The position numbers were made by a program, and so were the translations under genes. A DNA stretch of 64,000 bases, taken from NCBI RefSeq assembly GCF_014334135.1, contig NZ_CP060497.1, positions 2,852,001 through 2,916,000 of the forward strand. Direction: 5' to 3'. Positions 16,618 to 25,393 of the stretch are shown in pieces; position 1 is the stretch's first letter; each line of letters opens with the position of its first letter. The notes under the pieces are model-generated. The model was given only the letters and a program-made list of their open reading frames with translations, ran no database searches and was not told the origin of the DNA. The stretch comes from Olivibacter sp. SDN3. Lineage in GTDB: Bacteria; Bacteroidota; Bacteroidia; Sphingobacteriales; Sphingobacteriaceae.

Positions 16618-17334
16618 TTACCCTCCTGTCTTGAAATTGTACATGAAGTTAAATGACATATTGTTTTCGTGAAGCCACGTTTCCCCTTTTAGCGGTAACC
16701 TATCGATATACAGGTATCCCAACCTAAGCTTTACCTGCGACTTTGGTCTATATTCCAGTTGTGTGCCGATCCGGTTGTGGTCAACAAAATGCCCACGGTC
16801 TACACCCGCCACGTTGGCCAGAAATTCGTTAAAGACTAAAATCGAAAAGTTCTCAAAACCATACTGTACCCCAATGCGATCCCTTACCCTCGTTACATCA
16901 TCCGTACCATTGTTAAAAATCCGGTATTCGGCCGCTCCACGGTTAATGAACTCAAACCCTCTGCCGATTTCCTTTTTCCAAGTCAAAGCGGCAGAGAACC
17001 GAAACTCACGGCTTGGCTTGAAGATATGATCTCCTTGCTGGGTGACGACCCGATAATGCTTGAAGTAGGCAAAAGGGGAAACCGAAACGAAAAGCCGATC
17101 ACTGAACCGATAGCGGGTCCAGTTCCTAACGGATTGCATCAGGTCATGCCGAAAAGGCATCTTGGTGTCAAAGCCACTCTGCCGCCTATATTGGAACTCC
17201 AGGTCACTTTCCAATTTTTCACTTATCCCATATCCCAACGTTCCCCTTAACCAAACATTGTGGCGTGTCTGACCAAATGAGTACACCGCCCATACAAGTG
17301 ATATACATAAAATATAGAGACCTTTCGTCGTCAT
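16618..17334 (-). CDS. DUF2490-like outer membrane beta-barrel protein
   Basis: The protein is about 238 aa from the ATG at 17332-17334, chosen because it gives a good signal peptide ending at SFGQ; the open frame extends to 17379. The rest alternates hydrophobic and polar residues with aromatic strand ends (WLRGTLGYGIS, FNRF-like turns), typical of DUF2490 porin-like proteins. It is 13 bp from the YeeE/YedE gene and may let sulfur compounds through the outer membrane (inference). Confidence 0.8.
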   Translation of the reverse strand: MTTKGLYILCISLVWAVYSFGQTRHNVWLRGTLGYGISEKLESDLEFQYRRQSGFDTKMPFRHDLMQSVRNWTRYRFSDRLFVSVSPFAYFKHYRVVTQQGDHIFKPSREFRFSAALTWKKEIGRGFEFINRGAAEYRIFNNGTDDVTRVRDRIGVQYGFENFSILVFNEFLANVAGVDRGHFVDHNRIGTQLEYRPKSQVKLRLGYLYIDRLPLKGETWLHENNMSFNFMYNFKTGG

Positions 17335-17347
17335 TTTCCCAACGCTC

Positions 17348-17842
17348 CTAATGCGGCAACCTCTCCCTAAAATACCCATATACCCATGTACCGATCACGG
17401 CACTCAACAGCGTTACGGCAATGACCGTTGCGCCTGTTCCGATCTGTGCAAACAGTGGTCCCGGGCAAGCTCCGGTCATCGCCCAGCCAAAACCGAAAGT
17501 CAACCCTCCGTAGATCTGCCCCTTGTTGAATTTCTTTGGCGAAATGGTGATTTTTTCGCCATGAATGGTCTTTATATTGAATTTTTTGATCAACCAGACT
17601 GAAATGATCCCGACCACTACGGCACTGCCTATAATCCCATACATGTGAAAAGACTGCAAGCGGAACATCTCCTGTATCCGGAACCAACTGATGACTTCGG
17701 ATTTTACAAACAGGACACCAAAAATTATCCCGACAAACATGTATTTAAGGTTGTAGTACCATTTATGCTCCAACTGGCTTTCATTGACACACATCGCGTC
17801 CTGCGATCTCTTCTCCAACTCGGTATTTGTTGTATTGTTCAT
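17348..17842 (-). CDS. YeeE/YedE-type sulfur transporter, half 1
   Basis: This 164-aa membrane protein has a hydrophilic N-terminus (about 30 residues) and four predicted helices. The signature is TGACPGPLFAQ with Cys126, the pore cysteine motif of YeeE/YedE thiosulfate and sulfur-compound importers. Full-length YeeE has twice this length; the partner half is encoded directly upstream at 17861. Such split pairs are common. Import of thiosulfate or a related sulfur compound is inferred from the family. Confidence 0.85.
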   Translation of the reverse strand: MNNTTNTELEKRSQDAMCVNESQLEHKWYYNLKYMFVGIIFGVLFVKSEVISWFRIQEMFRLQSFHMYGIIGSAVVVGIISVWLIKKFNIKTIHGEKITISPKKFNKGQIYGGLTFGFGWAMTGACPGPLFAQIGTGATVIAVTLLSAVIGTWVYGYFRERLPH

Positions 17843-17860
17843 TTTTTGTGTTCTTATATT

Positions 17861-18424
17861 CTAAAGTGATAATATATAGGGCAAAATCAAGTTTGCCATG
17901 ACAAAGCCCCCGATCATAAAGCATATCGTAGCCACGAGTGAAGGCCATTGAAGATTTGCCAGACCCATGATGGCGTGCCCACTGGTACAGCCACCGGCAT
18001 ACCGGGTACCGAACCCCACCAGAAAACCTCCCACGACGATCAGTAGGAAGCCACGGGGCGTAAGCAGCGATTGCCAGTTAATGACATCTTCCGGGATAAG
18101 GCTATTGTAACTGGTAATGCCGTAACCTGCCAGTTCATCGACCAGTTCCGGATTCACTTCAATTGGATTTGGATTGGCCAAGAGTAGTGCAGCCAATATA
18201 CCGCCAAGAAAAATACCGAATACAAAAAACAGGTTCCATGCTTCCTTTTTCCAGTCGTAATGGAAGAAAGGTATTTTCGCCGGCATACAGGATGCACAGA
18301 TGTGGCGAAGGGATGAGCTGATCCCAAAAGATTTATTGCCCAATATCAATAGGGCAGGTACTGTAAGTCCGACCAATGGCCCTGCGATGTACCACGGCCA
18401 CGGTTCTTTTAAAAATTCCAACAT
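17861..18424 (-). CDS. YeeE/YedE-type sulfur transporter, half 2
   Basis: This 187-aa membrane protein has the second YeeE/YedE signature, YAGGCTSGHAIMG with Cys146. An extra cysteine pair (HICASC, Cys43 and Cys46) is near the N-terminus. It is the partner of the protein at 17348 and is 18 bp away. It probably forms the transporter with that protein. Confidence 0.87.
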   Translation of the reverse strand: MLEFLKEPWPWYIAGPLVGLTVPALLILGNKSFGISSSLRHICASCMPAKIPFFHYDWKKEAWNLFFVFGIFLGGILAALLLANPNPIEVNPELVDELAGYGITSYNSLIPEDVINWQSLLTPRGFLLIVVGGFLVGFGTRYAGGCTSGHAIMGLANLQWPSLVATICFMIGGFVMANLILPYILSL

Positions 18425-18446
18425 GTTCAGATTACTTTATTTGCTA

Positions 18447-18683
18447 TTATTTTACTTCCTCGTAGTTCACATCCTCTGTTATACGGCGTTTTGGTCTTTG
18501 CTGAGGTACTTCGCAACCACCAATGCCGCACATGCTGATATTGAAAAGGGGCATGAGGGAAAAGATGGCTCCAAGCCCTACCAGCATCCATTGTGAATCA
18601 TGTATACCCTGTACGACGATAACAATACCTATGATGAGCCTCAGCGTGCGCATCAACGTCCATTTTTTAATATAGTCTCTCAT
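18447..18683 (-). CDS. DUF2892-like small membrane protein
   Basis: This 78-aa protein has a hydrophobic hairpin (residues about 14-50) and MCGIGGCEVPQ with two cysteines after it, then a basic tail. DUF2892/YgaP-like membrane segments are often linked to rhodanese domains, and a rhodanese gene is 3 bp upstream. A membrane partner for sulfur transfer is inferred. Confidence 0.75.
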   Translation of the reverse strand: MRDYIKKWTLMRTLRLIIGIVIVVQGIHDSQWMLVGLGAIFSLMPLFNISMCGIGGCEVPQQRPKRRITEDVNYEEVK

Positions 18684-18686
18684 TTC

Positions 18687-19022
18687 TTATTTGATACTGT
18701 TTACCAACTTATTTAAACTACGCCAACCACCGCCATTGAAGACCTGTTGGAAACCATGCTTTTCAAGGATGCGTTTTGCGCTTCCACTGCGGTTTCCGCT
18801 CTGGCAGAAAACCACTATGGCACCTTTGCCTTTAAAATTATGTAGGCTTGTTTCCAGTTCATTTAATGGGATGTTTACGGCGTTTTTCACTGAACCGTCA
18901 GAAAACTCCTGCGGTGTCCTTACATCCACGAGGAATGCACCGTTTTTAATTTCATCAGCTAACCGGTCGTTCTCTGTATCGGCCAGCTTATCTTTGAATA
19001 ATCCGAACATACTATCGTTCAT
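18687..19022 (-). CDS. single-domain rhodanese
   Basis: This 111-aa protein has one rhodanese domain. The active-site loop is CQSGNRS with Cys73. There is no signal peptide, so it is cytoplasmic and transfers sulfane sulfur between thiosulfate or persulfide donors and thiols. Its start codon abuts the stop of the MBL-rhodanese gene at 19023. Confidence 0.9.
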   Translation of the reverse strand: MNDSMFGLFKDKLADTENDRLADEIKNGAFLVDVRTPQEFSDGSVKNAVNIPLNELETSLHNFKGKGAIVVFCQSGNRSGSAKRILEKHGFQQVFNGGGWRSLNKLVNSIK

Positions 19023-20513
19023 TTATTTTACTACTTCGTTTTCCTGTTCTTGCCACTCGTTCATTCCACCCGAATAGACCGTGATGTTATCAAAGCCATG
19101 ATCCCTTAAAATCGAATGGGCTGCGGCAGCACGTACACCGCTCTGGCAATGGATAATCACCTTTTTGTCCTTACTGATTTTATCGAGGTTCTCCGCCAGC
19201 GCAGCCAGTGGCACATTCTCCGCTCCGGCGATATGTCCATCGGCAAACTCCCCTGTCATACGGACATCGACGACCTGCACGTCATCTTTATCCTTGATCG
19301 ACTTGAATGTATCTATATCCACGCGGGCGGTCGTCTGCAACGGTTTTCCGATACTGTTTATATCTTCAATGTATCCATAGATGTTGTCCATACCGATGCG
19401 CATCAGTTTTCGGGTCAGATGCTCTATTTTCCCATTATCCGCTACCAATACCATTTGCTGCGTGTAATCGACCAATGATCCCATCAGTGTAGAGAAGGTT
19501 TTATTTCCCTCGATATGGAGACTGCCCGGTAGGTAACCTGCCGCTACTTTCTCTTTATTGCGTGCATCCACTATCAAGAGTTTGTTTTGCTGTGCTTGCT
19601 GAAACGCATCTTTCATCAGTTTTGGATGCTGGGGGACTTCGATGAGCAAAGGCCTGTCCACCTTGTTCAGATGTTTCATGACCGCAAAATAATTTGGCGG
19701 TTCGGGCTGGTCTTCCAATATATACTTGACAAAGCCAGCTTCATCATCCTTAAACTGGAATGCGCGGTTCAGCAACTTCTCTTCTTTAAGGGTCGATTGC
19801 GGTATATTGCTCAACGTCTTGCCACAGAACGATCCTGCGCCGTGACCGGGCCATATCTCCAATTCATCCGGTAAATGCAGGAAGTTTTGGATAGACCTAT
19901 AGAGCTGTCTTGCACTCTCTTCCTGCGTGTCTTCCTGTCCGGCGGCTTTTTCCAAGAGGTCTGGTCGCCCCACGTCTCCGACAAAGATGAAATCACCTGT
20001 AAGGGCTTTTTGGGGGGTATTGGAAACGGATGGATCGGTCAATAGGAAAGTGATGCTTTCCGGTGTGTGACCGGGGGTGTGCAGCACTTCCAGTTTTATC
20101 TTCCCAACGTTGATGATTGATCCCGCCCTTAGTGGTGTATGTGCAAATTCGTACTGCCAATCATCTCCACCCTCGGCCGAAAGCAATAGTTCTGCACCGG
20201 TAGCGGCCACCAACTCACGCGAACCGCTCAGAAAGTCCGCATGGATATGGGTTTCCGTTACACGGGTGATGTTCAGGTTGTTTGCCTTTGCCATTTCGAG
20301 GTACGTGTCGATATCACGCTTCGGGTCGATGACAATGACCTCACGGGTCTCCATATCGCCTACGACATAGCTTGCCTGTGCAAGACTCTCATCAAAGACC
20401 CGCTCAAAGAACAGTTTTTGTGCGAACGCACCGCCTGTTTGGAGCAATAACAGGATAGTAGCGACCGAAAAGGCCAACCATCCACGGTTGCTATCATTGT
20501 TTTTTCTTACCAT
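19023..20513 (-). CDS. exported MBL-fold persulfide dioxygenase-like protein with rhodanese domains
   Basis: This 496-aa protein begins with a signal or anchor (residues about 13-31). The metallo-beta-lactamase domain shows THIHADFLSGS (His89, His91, Asp93), HTPGHTPES and GDFIFVGDVGRPDLLEKA, the pattern of ETHE1-type persulfide dioxygenases. Two rhodanese domains follow. The first lacks the catalytic Cys, and the second has HCQSGVR with Cys456. It is the exported counterpart of the interrupted cytoplasmic gene at 20526-23167, with which it shares its whole domain layout. Oxidation of persulfide to sulfite is the family role; the periplasmic location is inferred from the signal. Confidence 0.88.
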   Translation of the reverse strand: MVRKNNDSNRGWLAFSVATILLLLQTGGAFAQKLFFERVFDESLAQASYVVGDMETREVIVIDPKRDIDTYLEMAKANNLNITRVTETHIHADFLSGSRELVAATGAELLLSAEGGDDWQYEFAHTPLRAGSIINVGKIKLEVLHTPGHTPESITFLLTDPSVSNTPQKALTGDFIFVGDVGRPDLLEKAAGQEDTQEESARQLYRSIQNFLHLPDELEIWPGHGAGSFCGKTLSNIPQSTLKEEKLLNRAFQFKDDEAGFVKYILEDQPEPPNYFAVMKHLNKVDRPLLIEVPQHPKLMKDAFQQAQQNKLLIVDARNKEKVAAGYLPGSLHIEGNKTFSTLMGSLVDYTQQMVLVADNGKIEHLTRKLMRIGMDNIYGYIEDINSIGKPLQTTARVDIDTFKSIKDKDDVQVVDVRMTGEFADGHIAGAENVPLAALAENLDKISKDKKVIIHCQSGVRAAAAHSILRDHGFDNITVYSGGMNEWQEQENEVVK

Positions 20514-20820
20514 AGTTTGTTTTTTTTAGATTACCGGGTTTCCGTTTTCTTTCCATTCTTTCATACCACCGGAATAGTTCTTGACGTTTTCAAAACCGTT
20601 TTTCTTTAACAGGGAATACGCAATGGCTGAACGGTCTCCGGCCTGGCAATGGATGACGATCTGTTTATCTTTCTTTATTTTATCGAGATTCTGTTGCAGT
20701 GTGCCGACAAATACGTGTTCCGCACCCTCAACATGGCCTCCTTTATATTCTTCTTCGCCACGCACGTCAACGATCTGGACATCTTCTTTTCCGACATAGC
20801 CTTTGAATGTTTCGATGTCG

Positions 20821-20823
20821 ATG
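20821..20823. repeat. 3-bp target duplication ATG, left
   Basis: ATG immediately precedes the left terminal repeat of the IS at 20824. The same three bases follow the right end at 22074-22076. A 3-bp duplication is usual for the IS3 family. Confidence 0.85.
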
Positions 20824-20849
20824 TGGAGTTGCTACCTTTAAAGCGAGAC
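20824..20849 (+). repeat. IS left terminal inverted repeat
   Basis: The repeat starts TGGAGTTGC and ends GCGAGAC. It pairs with the right terminal repeat at 22048-22073 at 17 of 26 positions, with the best match in the outer nine bases and the inner GGAGAC/GCGAGAC part. Confidence 0.8.
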
Positions 20850-20880
20850 AGATTTAGATAGTAATTTTAAATTTGTAGAA

Positions 20881-21180
20881 ATGCATAGAAAATTTGATGA
20901 TTCGTTTAAGACCATGGCGGTCGATTTGAGCGTTGTTAAGGGGTCTGTAGCCGATGTAGCTAAGGAATTAGACATAGACCCCAGTTTGCTCAGTAAGTGG
21001 CGTAGAAACCCACGTTATAATGGGAATAAAGTTTTACCTGACAATCCTAAAATTAGCCCAGAGGAACAGGAGTTGAGAATTTTGCGTAAAAAATTAAGAG
21101 AAACAGAATTAGAGCGTGATATATTAAAAAAGGCCATAGCCATCTTCTCCAGGGGAGACGGTCCATATACCGGTTCATAA
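20881..21180 (+). CDS. IS3-family transposase OrfA, copy 2
   Basis: This 99-aa HTH and coiled-coil protein starts 57 bp inside the IS. Near the end, codons TTA AAA AAG (21124-21132) form the canonical A-AAA-AAG slip site in the zero frame. After a -1 shift the frame stays open to OrfB, reading through VYSVEKMCEVLNV, so an OrfAB transframe transposase is expected. OrfA alone should act as a regulator of transposition. Confidence 0.95.
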   Translation: MHRKFDDSFKTMAVDLSVVKGSVADVAKELDIDPSLLSKWRRNPRYNGNKVLPDNPKISPEEQELRILRKKLRETELERDILKKAIAIFSRGDGPYTGS

Positions 21181-21212
21181 AGGCGAACCGAGAGGTATAT
21201 TCCGTAGAGAAG

Positions 21213-22043
21213 ATGTGCGAAGTATTGAACGTTAGTAGCAGTTGTTTTTATCGTTGGCTGATTTCTCCGGAGTCCCCTAGTGAACAGCGAAGTAAAGCAC
21301 TTCTGGATAAAATACAGCAGGTACACAGTGACAGTAAGTATATCTATGGTAGTCCAAGGATAACTGCAGAGCTGCATAAAAAAGGTGAAATGGTATCAAG
21401 AAGCTATGTTGCAAGGTTGATGAAGAAACATGGGATACGAAGTAAGGTCAAGAAAAAATATAGGGTGACCACAGATTCGAGCCATAGCTATGGGATAGCT
21501 GAAAATCTCCTCCAAAGAGATTTTTCAGCGGATGCCCTGTCACAGAAATGGGTTGGCGACATTACCTATATCCATACTGACAAAGGGTGGCTTTATCTAA
21601 CAACAGTCATTGATCTGGCGGACAGAAAAGTCATCGGATGGTCTTTGAGTACTGATATGACCGCTAAAAACACTTCTGTAGAAGCCATCAGGATGGCTAT
21701 TAAAAACCGGCGTGTCAAAGATGGACTGATCTTCCATTCGGATAGAGGGATCCAATATGCCTGCGATGAATTCAGGGAGGTAATTGTAGAAAACAGGATA
21801 CTTCAAAGCATGAGCAGAAAAGCGAATTGCTGGGACAATTCAGTTGCTGAGAGCTTTTTCAAGACATTAAAGGCTGAAATGGTCTATCATAGAAAATTCA
21901 TGGATCAGCAGTCAGCTAAATTGGAGATCTTTGGATACATTGAAGGATTTTATAACACCAAAAGAACACATTCTGCTCTGGGTTATAAGACACCCAGACA
22001 GATCGAAGAAATGCTATTGGAAAAAGAAAAAATGGCAGCATAA
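21213..22043 (+). CDS. IS3-family transposase OrfB (DDE integrase core)
   Basis: The 276-aa frame as listed starts at ATG 21213; it is open without stop back to the slip site in orfA, so the native product is probably the fused OrfAB. It has an HTH_21-like segment (residues about 30-85) and an rve core with the DDE triad: Asp in WVGDITY, Asp in IFHSDRG, and Glu in NCWDNSVAESFF. The Tyr/Lys-rich C-terminus with YNTKRTHSALGYKTP is typical. It appears intact. Confidence 0.95.
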   Translation: MCEVLNVSSSCFYRWLISPESPSEQRSKALLDKIQQVHSDSKYIYGSPRITAELHKKGEMVSRSYVARLMKKHGIRSKVKKKYRVTTDSSHSYGIAENLLQRDFSADALSQKWVGDITYIHTDKGWLYLTTVIDLADRKVIGWSLSTDMTAKNTSVEAIRMAIKNRRVKDGLIFHSDRGIQYACDEFREVIVENRILQSMSRKANCWDNSVAESFFKTLKAEMVYHRKFMDQQSAKLEIFGYIEGFYNTKRTHSALGYKTPRQIEEMLLEKEKMAA

Positions 22044-22047
22044 AAAA

Positions 22048-22073
22048 GTCTCCTATTTTTAGTTGCAATTCCA
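22048..22073 (+). repeat. IS right terminal inverted repeat
   Basis: It begins GTCTCC and ends GCAATTCCA, the complement of the left end. The orfB stop at 22041-22043 is 4 bp before it. Confidence 0.8.
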
Positions 22074-22076
22074 ATG
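22074..22076. repeat. 3-bp target duplication ATG, right
   Basis: ATG follows the right end of the IS directly and matches 20821-20823. Deleting the IS and one ATG restores the split gene in frame. Confidence 0.85.
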
Positions 22077-23247
22077 ATATCTGCGGTATGGAGTTCCAAG
22101 CCAAGGCTTTCCACATCGGAGATGTAGCCATACACGTTGTCCATACCGATGCGCATCAGTTTCCGTGTAAGGTCGTCGATCTGCCGGTCAGAAGCAACCA
22201 GTACAAACTGCTCTTGGTAATCCAGCAGCCAACCTACCCAAGTAGAGAATGAATTGTTGCCCTGTACATTCATGCTTCCGGGAATGTAACCTGCCGCGAA
22301 ATCAACTTTATTACGGGCATCTATTACTTTTAGACCGTTACGGTAGGCCGTGAGGAACTCGTCCTTGCTCAGCTTGGGGTGTTTGGGGACTTCGACCAAC
22401 AACGGACGGGGAACTTTGTTCAAGTGCTTCATCACGGCGAAATAGCGTGGCGGTTCGGGCTGCCCCGCTAAAAGATATTCGACAAAACCCTGTTCATCAT
22501 TTTCATATTGGAACGCCCAATTCCGGATCTTTTCGTAACCGACCGTCGAACTCGGCACGGCTCCCAGTGCTTTCCCACAGGCCGACCCTGCACCATGTGC
22601 AGGCCATACCTGTACATATTCGGGCAATTCGGCAAATCGCTGAAGCGACTGGTACATCTGTTTGGCTCCTTTTTCCTGCGTGCCGATGATGCCCGCGGCT
22701 TTCTCCAATAGATCCGGACGGCCAATATCGCCAACGAAGATAAAATCTCCTGTAAAGACCATGACCGGTTTATCCGTAGCGGGATGGTCTGTCAAAAGGA
22801 AACTGATACTTTCGGGTGTATGTCCCGGCGTATGCAATACCTCCAGGGTAAGATTGCCGACCGTAATCTTATCCCCATGTTTCAACCCGTTGTGGGGGAA
22901 CTGGTATTGCCAGTCTTCACCGCCCTCATCGGATAGGTACATCTCGGCACCGGTTGCGGCGGCGAGTTCCCGCGAGCCACAAAGGTAGTCGGCATGAATA
23001 TGGGTCTCGGCAATATGGGTGATCTTTAGGTTGTTCTCTTTTACAATTTGCAGGTACACATCTATATCACGCTGTGCATCGATGACGATGGCAATTCCTT
23101 TGGCCTGGCAGCCGATTACGTAACTGGCCTGTGCCAAACTTTTATCATAAACATGTTGAAAAAACATACTATTTTATATTTAAGGGTTTCTATTTAAAAT
23201 TTTCTTATCGCTTTATGCAAAGATGTTGCTTTGTTTTTCCCTGTACG

Positions 23248-23261
23248 GTTACATTAGTTAC
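23248..23261 (-). promoter_or_regulatory. Crp/Fnr-type operator B, upstream of the cytoplasmic MBL-rhodanese gene
   Basis: On the minus strand the site reads GTAACTAATGTAAC: one perfect half-site and one with a single mismatch. Its centre is exactly 33 bp from CATCTTTG (minus strand, 23218-23225), a near match to the Bacteroidetes -7 element TAnnTTTG. This puts the operator at about -40 from the expected transcript start, with the start codon at 23167. It would drive the MBL-rhodanese, rhodanese and YeeE/YedE run. Confidence 0.65.
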
Positions 23262-23273
23262 ACAAGCTGTCAA

Positions 23274-24530
23274 TTAAATGTCTTTTCCCCTCATCATCTT
23301 ATTCCAGTACATATAGGGGAGCATATATTTTTTTAGCAGCCACAATCTCCAATGCTCCTTGTCACTATCGTTGATCAACATGTATTTCAGCATGGGATCG
23401 GGCGTAAATTCATTTTTGTAGTTGAACTCTGCCAAAGCCATCTTCCCATAACCGGTTACCAAAGGACATGAGGAATATCCCATATAGGACTTGTTGCTGG
23501 CCTCTTTTCCTTTGATCAGTGCAAGGATATTGTCAACAACGACCGGTACCTGCTTGCGGATGGCTGCTCCGGTTTTGGCAGTGGGGACACCTGTGGCATC
23601 ACCAAGACCCAAAATGTTCGGGTATTTTTTGTGCTGCAAACTGTTTACATCGACATCCAACCAGCCATCTTCATTGGACAGCCTGGATTCGCGGATAAAC
23701 GGTGGTGCAACCTGTGGTGGTGCGAGATGCAGAAAATCAAACGGAACTTCAACAAGACCGCCATCAGCGACAGAACTATCTATAATCGGAGATGAAGGTC
23801 TGTTTGCATCTTGTGGCGTGTTGTCTTTAAAATAGACAACTTTACGTTCCGGATCAATCTTTATAGGGGTGTGGAACAGGCGTAGATCGATGCCGTACCG
23901 ATTGATAACTTTCATCAAGGTATCGGCGATGGTCTTGACGGCAAAAATAACCGTTCCCGGTGTGGCGAATACGACATTCGTTTTGTCCAAAATCCCTTGT
24001 TTTTTGAAATGGTCGGCCGCAAGGTACATGGCCTTTTGGGGTGCTCCGCCACATTTGATTGGTGTTGCGGGCTGTGTAAATATGGCGTTGCCTCCCTTGA
24101 ACCTCTGCAACAGTTTCCATGTGTATTCGGGATCGATATAGTTACTGCATACCACCCCTTTGTCCAATGCTTCCGACAATCCCTCTATCAACGACATATC
24201 ATAGATAAGCCCCGGTGCGAGTACGAGATAGTCATAGGAAAAATTACCGCTGTTTTCTGTTGAAACAACGTTCTTGTCACCCCAGACACCGGTCACTTTA
24301 TCTTTGATCCAATCGACTCCTTTGGGGATGAGGGTTGCTTCCTGCCTCTTTGTTTTTTCCATTTTATACGCACCTGCTCCGACCAATGTAAATGCAGGTT
24401 GGTAGTAGTGTATTTTCGAGGGTTCGATGATGGCGATCTTGAATCCTTTTTTCATCCGTTGCAGTTTGGCTGCGGCCATTATACCTGCCGTTCCGCCTCC
24501 AACTATCAGTATTTGAAAATGCTTTTCCAT
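23274..24530 (-). CDS. sqr: sulfide:quinone oxidoreductase-like flavoprotein
   Basis: The protein is 418 aa from the ATG at 24528-24530, chosen because the Rossmann motif IVGGGTAG starts 9 residues later; the open frame extends to 24596. SQR oxidises sulfide and passes electrons to quinone. The two expected redox cysteines are present: Cys160 in IKCGGAPQK and Cys355 in SSCPLVTGY, the second motif matching that of mitochondrial-type (type II) SQR as I recall it. The C-terminal FAD contact is LGDATGVPTAKTG. It probably docks on the membrane surface. It is 16 bp from the TauE gene and likely shares its promoter. Confidence 0.9.
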   Translation of the reverse strand: MEKHFQILIVGGGTAGIMAAAKLQRMKKGFKIAIIEPSKIHYYQPAFTLVGAGAYKMEKTKRQEATLIPKGVDWIKDKVTGVWGDKNVVSTENSGNFSYDYLVLAPGLIYDMSLIEGLSEALDKGVVCSNYIDPEYTWKLLQRFKGGNAIFTQPATPIKCGGAPQKAMYLAADHFKKQGILDKTNVVFATPGTVIFAVKTIADTLMKVINRYGIDLRLFHTPIKIDPERKVVYFKDNTPQDANRPSSPIIDSSVADGGLVEVPFDFLHLAPPQVAPPFIRESRLSNEDGWLDVDVNSLQHKKYPNILGLGDATGVPTAKTGAAIRKQVPVVVDNILALIKGKEASNKSYMGYSSCPLVTGYGKMALAEFNYKNEFTPDPMLKYMLINDSDKEHWRLWLLKKYMLPYMYWNKMMRGKDI

Positions 24531-24546
24531 AATGTTGATGTTTATT

Positions 24547-25341
24547 TTATAACCAGATTTCTTTAATGAGGATATATATGCCCATGACCAGCACAAACCA
24601 ACCGAATGCGGGTTTGAGTTTGTTTCCGTCTATTTTCTTTGACAGTGCCATCCCGATAAAAATCCCGATAATGGCAAATACGGTTATGGCCAGTAGAAAT
24701 GTCCAATCCATTGGGGTTTCATTGTTTTCTCCGAAAAAGCCGATCAGTGATTTTGCCGCAATGATGACCAATGAAGTACCAACGGCTTCTTTCATCGGTA
24801 ATTTGCTCAGCAGGACGAGGGCAGGAATGATGAGGAACCCTCCACCTGCACCGACAAGACCTGTTAAGACACCTACCACGGCTCCCTCGATCAGTATAAG
24901 GGGATAATTAAACCTCTGCTGTTGGGAGACTTCCACCACCACTTCTTTGTCCTTTTTAATCATGCTAAAGGAAGTGACGATCATCAAAATGGCGAACAGT
25001 ACCATGAGCAGCATGCTTCTGGTAAAGATGAAATCGCCGGAAGTGAATATGACGGCCGGAATGGCGGGAACGATATAGGCCCTGGTGAGATATACCGCCG
25101 CTATTGACGGGATACCGAATACAACTGCTGTCCGAATATTGACCAGTCCCTTTTTAAAATAGGAGAATGACCCTGCGATACTCGTACTGCCTACTATAAA
25201 CAGTGAATAGGCGGTAGCCATAACGGCATCTATGCTGAAAAGATATACCAGGACAGGCACAGTAAGGATACTGCCCCCTCCACCGATGAGACCAAGTGCA
25301 ACACCTATTAAAATGGACGACATATAGCCTGCTATTTCCAT
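24547..25341 (-). CDS. TauE/SafE-family sulfite or sulfonate exporter
   Basis: The protein is 264 aa from the ATG at 25339-25341. The frame is open to 25500, but the extra 53 residues are translations of operators C and D (a repeated TNVTD) and are not part of the protein. It has eight or so membrane helices. The family signatures are ALGLIGGGGSILTVPVLVYL near the start and GLVGAGGGFLIIPALVLLS in the second half. In this context it would remove sulfite or another product of persulfide oxidation (inference). Confidence 0.87.
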   Translation of the reverse strand: MEIAGYMSSILIGVALGLIGGGGSILTVPVLVYLFSIDAVMATAYSLFIVGSTSIAGSFSYFKKGLVNIRTAVVFGIPSIAAVYLTRAYIVPAIPAVIFTSGDFIFTRSMLLMVLFAILMIVTSFSMIKKDKEVVVEVSQQQRFNYPLILIEGAVVGVLTGLVGAGGGFLIIPALVLLSKLPMKEAVGTSLVIIAAKSLIGFFGENNETPMDWTFLLAITVFAIIGIFIGMALSKKIDGNKLKPAFGWFVLVMGIYILIKEIWL

Positions 25342-25393
25342 ATAATTCTTATTATTTATTACACAAATCTGCACCAATTCAAAAGGCTGGTCA

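Larger units (their letters stand above)
20824..22073 (+). mobile_element. complete IS3-family insertion sequence, 1250 bp
   Basis: The ends were set by comparison of the two termini: TGGAGTTGC at the left and GCAATTCCA at the right, imperfect 26-bp inverted repeats with 17 matches and TG/CA ends. ATG is duplicated on both sides. It holds orfA and orfB with an A-AAA-AAG slip site. It splits the cytoplasmic MBL-rhodanese gene and is oriented against it. The partial copy at 1-787 matches its first 787 bp in the opposite orientation. Confidence 0.95.
20526..23167 (-). pseudogene. cytoplasmic MBL-rhodanese persulfide dioxygenase-like gene, split by the IS
   Basis: The N-terminal part is 22077-23167 and the C-terminal part is 20526-20823. 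The IS with one ATG duplicate separates them. Joining the parts gives 1389 bp, or 462 codons plus stop, in frame, with a junction reading HTADIIDIETFK that aligns to the paralogue at 19023 without a gap. The N part carries THIHADYLCGS, HTPGHTPES and GDFIFVGDIGRPD. The C part carries HCQAGDRS with the rhodanese Cys. There is no signal peptide, so the intact protein was cytoplasmic. The N part could still be made as a 394-aa protein with a 22-residue IS-coded tail, lacking the active rhodanese. Confidence 0.92.

Noticed and set aside
1-22073. A composite transposon bounded by the two IS copies, with 20 kb of cargo
   Set aside because: The right copy has its own ATG duplication on both sides, which shows an independent single insertion. 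The copies also interrupt two unrelated genes.
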